7,155 bases of DNA from an uncultured Prevotellaceae bacterium. GTDB taxonomy: Bacteria; Bacteroidota; Bacteroidia; Bacteroidales; Bacteroidaceae. Below are positions 4,395 to 7,155 of the stretch, one piece after another. Numbering within the stretch: the stretch's first letter is position 1; each line of letters opens with the position of its first letter. A program made the translations under genes and the position numbers. The stretch is from assembly GCA_937892315.1 (NCBI GenBank), contig CALAVF010000199.1:1-7155 (forward strand), in the 5' to 3' direction. The notes under the pieces are model-generated. The model had not been told where the DNA came from. It searched no databases and saw only the letters and a list, made by a program, of their open reading frames with translations.

Positions 4395-7004
4395 ATGAGA
4401 CGCTACATATTTACACTACTCGCATTGCTCCTTTCGCAACTCGGCGTGAATGCTCAGGTGACGGGAAAAGTCATCGACAGCAAGACACGGGAGGTGCTGG
4501 ACTATGTCAATGTTTACTATGACGGGAAGAATGTGGGTGAACAAACGGACGAGAACGGTCGTTTCGTCATCAAGGAAGATAGCCTCTGGAAAGAACTGAC
4601 CATTTCGTCGATGGGCTATCAGACGCAGAAGGTCAAACTGAAAGAGTTTGGCACGAACAAAGACCTGACCATCAAACTGGTGCCAGATGCCAAGACCCTG
4701 ACGGGTGTGACGGTGTCGGCAAAGAGGACTCGCTACAGCCGCAAGAACAACCCTGCTGTGGAGTTGATGCGAAAGGTCATTGCAAACAAAAAGAATTGCG
4801 ACCTCCATGCCAAGGACTTTTTCACCTACACGAAATACGAGAAGATGACGTTCTCCCTCAACGAAGTCAGCGACAAGGTGTTTGACGAGGGAGAATACAA
4901 ACGATTTGCCTTCTTGAAAGACCACGTGGAAACGTCTCCGCAGACGGGCAAACTCATCCTGCCTCTGACCGTGGATGAAACGCTGTCTGAAATCTATTAC
5001 CGCAAAGACCCGAAGTCGGAAAAGCAGGTCATCAAGGGCGAAAGCAACAAGGGTGTGACGGAGTTGGTGAACACGGGCGAAATCCTCACCACAACGCTGA
5101 AGGATGTCTTCACCGACGTAGATATCTACGAGAACGAATGCCGCCTCCTGCAATATCCCTTCCGCTCCCCTATTGCCGACAACGCCATCTCGTTCTATCG
5201 GTACTATCTGCAAGACACCATCTATATCGAACAGGACAAAGTGGTCGATGTGGGCTTCCTCCCCAACAACCAGCAGGACTTCGGTTTCTCGGGACACTTG
5301 TACATCCTGCTCGACCCCGATTCCACCTTCCAAGTGCGTCGCGTCGAACTGAGCATTCCTCGCCGAAGCGATGTCAACTTTGTGGAAAACATGATGATTT
5401 CGCAGGACTTCACCCAACTTGAAGGCGGAGAACGCATCGCCTCCACCAACGACATGCTGGTGGAACTGCAATTGTCCAAGTGGCTCGGCAAGTTCCAGGT
5501 ACAACGAGTCACCCGACTCACCGATGTCAGTTTTGACAACATTCCCCGCTCCCTCTTCAAGCACATCAAAGGCGACACCTTCCGCGAACCCGATGCCGCC
5601 ATGCAGGATGACGCCTTCTGGAGCGACTACCGACAAGTGGAACTCTCCACCTCGGAAAGCAAGATGGACAGTTTCCTCGACCGTCTCACCCACGTCAAGG
5701 GCTTCAAGTATGTGCTCTTTGGGTTCAAGGCACTGGTCGAAAACTTTGTGGAGACGGGCGACTCTCTCCACCCTAACTATGTGGATATAGGCCCTGTCAA
5801 CACGATTCTTTCTGCCAACCACTACGACGGCTTCCGACTCCGTGCATCGGCACTCACCAATGCCAACCTCTCCCCTCACCTCTTTGCCAGCGGATATGCA
5901 GCATACGGCTCCAAAACGAAGAACTTCTACTGGAGAGGACAGTTGACCTATGCCTTCAACAAGAAAGCATACCTCCCACGCGAGTTTCCACAGCACAACC
6001 TGACCGTATATTGGCTGGATGACATCATCTCGCCTTTCGACAAGTTCATCCCGACCGACAAGGACAACATGTTCACGGCATTCCATGCAAGCACCGTGGA
6101 CCAGTATCACCACACTCGAGAACTGCACATCGACTATACACGAGAGTTTGAAACCGGCATCAAGTTCAACGCTCAGTTTACACGCACTCGCAACCACCCT
6201 GTCGATGCCCTCTTCTATCAGCCGCTGAATGGCTCGACGACTCCTGTCAACGACCCGACTCAATGGGTGTCAGGCATTACGACCTCCGAGTTCAAGGTGG
6301 GCGTGTCATACGAGCCCAACGTCACCTACATCAACACCAAGCAACGTCGTGTGAAAGTGAATCACGATGCACCGATTCTCTCGCTCAGTTACACGAAGGG
6401 TATCAACGGCTTCCTTGGCGGACAATACAACTACAATGTGACCGAGGCAGGCATCTACAAGCGTTTTTGGCTCGGGCAGTTCGGCAAGTTCGATGCAGAC
6501 CTGAAGGTGGGTGCCCAGTGGAACAAGGTCCCCTTCCCTCTACTCATCCATCCCGCCGCCAACACCTCCTACATCATCGAGGACTACACCTTCTACCTCA
6601 TTTCCAACTTGGAGTTCCTCAACGACCGCTATGCCTCACTCCTCACCGAATGGGACCTCAACGGCTGGCTCTTCAACCGCATTCCGCTGCTGAAGAAACT
6701 CAAGTGGCGTGAGTGCATCGGTGTCAACGTCCTGTGGGGACAACTCACCGACAAGAATCATCCTGCCTACATGAACTACTCCGACAGCGGACTTTTCTAC
6801 TTCCCTGGGCACTTCCTTCCCGACGGAACCTACGAGCAGAACACCGTCCGCATGGACGAGCGGAAGCCATACGTCGAGTGGCGTGTCGGCATCCACAACA
6901 TCTTCAAACTCATCGAGATTGACTACGTCCGCCGTCTCAACTACCAGAACGACCCCAACACCAACAAATGGGGCATCCGTCTGAAAGTTCGCATGACATT
7001 CTAA
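4395..7004 (+). CDS. CarboxypepD_reg-like and DUF5686 outer-membrane protein
   Basis: This 869-residue envelope protein has a signal peptide: basic MRRY, hydrophobic LLALLLSQLG, and likely cleavage after VNA at residue 20. Residues 21-110 form a carboxypeptidase-regulatory-like beta domain (VTGKVIDSKTREVLDYVNVY, then TDENGRF and ISSMGY), as found in front of many Bacteroidota outer-membrane proteins. YSRKNNPAVELMRKVI (114-129) marks the start of the DUF5686 region. The C-terminal part has many short alternating strands rich in aromatic residues, and the chain ends in RMTF. A terminal Phe is the usual end of an outer-membrane beta-barrel. A TonB-receptor plug domain is not evident, so I do not call it a SusC-type receptor. 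DUF5686 proteins are usually about this size and have no established biochemical role that I can name. It is followed by a strong terminator and may be the last gene of the operon. A link to the three enzymes upstream is inferred from spacing only. Confidence 0.85.
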   Translation: MRRYIFTLLALLLSQLGVNAQVTGKVIDSKTREVLDYVNVYYDGKNVGEQTDENGRFVIKEDSLWKELTISSMGYQTQKVKLKEFGTNKDLTIKLVPDAKTLTGVTVSAKRTRYSRKNNPAVELMRKVIANKKNCDLHAKDFFTYTKYEKMTFSLNEVSDKVFDEGEYKRFAFLKDHVETSPQTGKLILPLTVDETLSEIYYRKDPKSEKQVIKGESNKGVTELVNTGEILTTTLKDVFTDVDIYENECRLLQYPFRSPIADNAISFYRYYLQDTIYIEQDKVVDVGFLPNNQQDFGFSGHLYILLDPDSTFQVRRVELSIPRRSDVNFVENMMISQDFTQLEGGERIASTNDMLVELQLSKWLGKFQVQRVTRLTDVSFDNIPRSLFKHIKGDTFREPDAAMQDDAFWSDYRQVELSTSESKMDSFLDRLTHVKGFKYVLFGFKALVENFVETGDSLHPNYVDIGPVNTILSANHYDGFRLRASALTNANLSPHLFASGYAAYGSKTKNFYWRGQLTYAFNKKAYLPREFPQHNLTVYWLDDIISPFDKFIPTDKDNMFTAFHASTVDQYHHTRELHIDYTREFETGIKFNAQFTRTRNHPVDALFYQPLNGSTTPVNDPTQWVSGITTSEFKVGVSYEPNVTYINTKQRRVKVNHDAPILSLSYTKGINGFLGGQYNYNVTEAGIYKRFWLGQFGKFDADLKVGAQWNKVPFPLLIHPAANTSYIIEDYTFYLISNLEFLNDRYASLLTEWDLNGWLFNRIPLLKKLKWRECIGVNVLWGQLTDKNHPAYMNYSDSGLFYFPGHFLPDGTYEQNTVRMDERKPYVEWRVGIHNIFKLIEIDYVRRLNYQNDPNTNKWGIRLKVRMTF

Positions 7005-7009
7005 ACAAC

Positions 7010-7042
7010 AAAAAAGGAGCACTTGCGAGTGCTCCTTTTTTT
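7010..7042. terminator. Strong symmetric intrinsic terminator
   Basis: GGAGCACT (7016-7023) pairs perfectly with AGTGCTCC (7028-7035) around a TGCG loop. Six A residues (7010-7015) stand before it and seven T residues (7036-7042) after it. It begins 5 nt after the DUF5686 stop. Because the A-tract reads as a T-tract on the other strand, it should work in both directions. That suits the convergent tRNA-Ser gene to its right. Confidence 0.92.
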
Positions 7043-7044
7043 GT

Positions 7045-7061
7045 TCGCGGAAAGTGAGGGA
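7045..7061 (-). repeat. 17-bp duplicate of the tRNA-Ser 3' end
   Basis: The 17 bases TCGCGGAAAGTGAGGGA occur exactly at 7045-7061 and again at 7099-7115. The second copy is the 3' end of the tRNA-Ser gene (discriminator, acceptor strand and one T-stem strand) plus a few flanking bases. The copies are 54 nt apart in the same orientation. After the match the sequences diverge completely. Such a short copy of a tRNA 3' end resembles a leftover attachment (att) site, or a partial tRNA duplication. No integrase gene is present in the window. Confidence 0.55.
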
Positions 7062-7101
7062 GTGGCTTTTTGCCTTTCCCTCCCTTTCTCTCCTTGGGTC
7101 G

Positions 7102-7155
7102 CGGAAAGTGAGGGATTCGAACCCCCGGACCAGTTACCCGGTCACCGCATTTCGA
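7102..7155 (-). tRNA. tRNA-Ser(CGA), 3' part, cut by the window end
   Basis: Read on the minus strand, the sequence begins TCGAAA, fitting U33, anticodon CGA and A37-A38. The anticodon-stem 3' strand TGCGG follows. A long variable arm comes next (GACCGG paired with CTGGTC around GTAA). Then come the T-arm (GGGGG TTCGAAT CCCTC), the acceptor strand ACTTTCC and a discriminator G. The long variable arm and the G discriminator are the marks of tRNA-Ser. CCA is not encoded after the discriminator. The 5' half (acceptor, D-arm and anticodon 5' strand) lies outside the window. It converges with the DUF5686 gene, with the symmetric terminator between them. Confidence 0.88.

Noticed and set aside
4416..6263. 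615-codon open frame on the minus strand
   Set aside because: It lies wholly inside the DUF5686 gene, which has a signal peptide, recognised domains and a barrel-type end. The antisense product shows no domain or composition of a real protein.
4395..7004. SusC/TonB-dependent receptor
   Set aside because: It has the regulatory-like domain but no plug domain, and the YSRKNNPAVELMRKVI segment fits DUF5686.
7043..7065. Second complete tRNA gene
   Set aside because: Only 17 bases match the tRNA 3' end; the T-loop and variable arm are absent.

Overview
The window looks like a chromosomal segment from a Bacteroidales bacterium, most like Prevotella/Bacteroides. Three things support this. The promoters fit the Bacteroidota pattern (TTTG, 19-20 nt, TAnnTTTG). 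The genes have weak or no Shine-Dalgarno sequences and moderately GC-rich coding with very AT-rich spacers. The protein families (HU-HIG type HU proteins, a DUF5686 outer-membrane protein) are typical of that phylum. The genus is inference.

Layout. Positions 1-360 hold no gene: a G-run tract (7-49), an inverted array of AATTCRTG units with a 10-11 nt period (74-173), a promoter (233-264) and a duplicated leader motif (305-340). Two divergent HU-family DNA-binding protein genes follow (361-774 and 983-1486), separated by a 163-bp nested inverted element (777-939) built from CAGATT units with a 9-nt period. A C-rich tract and two tandem promoters (1591-1621 and 1662-1693) fill the gap up to 1721. 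The second promoter lies about 30 nt upstream of a compact operon-like run: an ATP-grasp ligase (1722-2600), a CDP-alcohol phosphatidyltransferase-family membrane enzyme (start at 2597, ATGA overlap), a HAD hydrolase (3598-4335) and, after 59 nt, a large secreted CarboxypepD_reg-like/DUF5686 protein (4395-7004). A strong, symmetric terminator (7010-7042) separates this run from the convergent 3' part of a tRNA-Ser(CGA) gene on the minus strand (7102-7155, cut by the window end). A 17-bp copy of that tRNA's 3' end lies between the terminator and the tRNA.

How the genes may work together. The ATP-grasp, CDP-alcohol transferase and HAD genes are tightly packed. This suggests a pathway that makes or modifies a phosphodiester-linked lipid head group or similar envelope molecule; the substrate cannot be read from the sequence. 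Two of the three enzymes depart from textbook catalytic motifs: the transferase has D-x4-D in place of D-x3-D, and the HAD protein has DYGGT in place of DxDGT. The DUF5686 protein would be the cell-surface partner if it is really co-transcribed. The HU pair may form a separate chromatin-protein module whose leaders share a 13-nt motif. The most unusual observations are the altered motifs in this operon, a 14-bp tandem repeat at the ATP-grasp/transferase junction where loss of one unit would fuse the two proteins in frame, the two different phased inverted arrays upstream of the two HU genes, and the duplicated tRNA-Ser 3' end.
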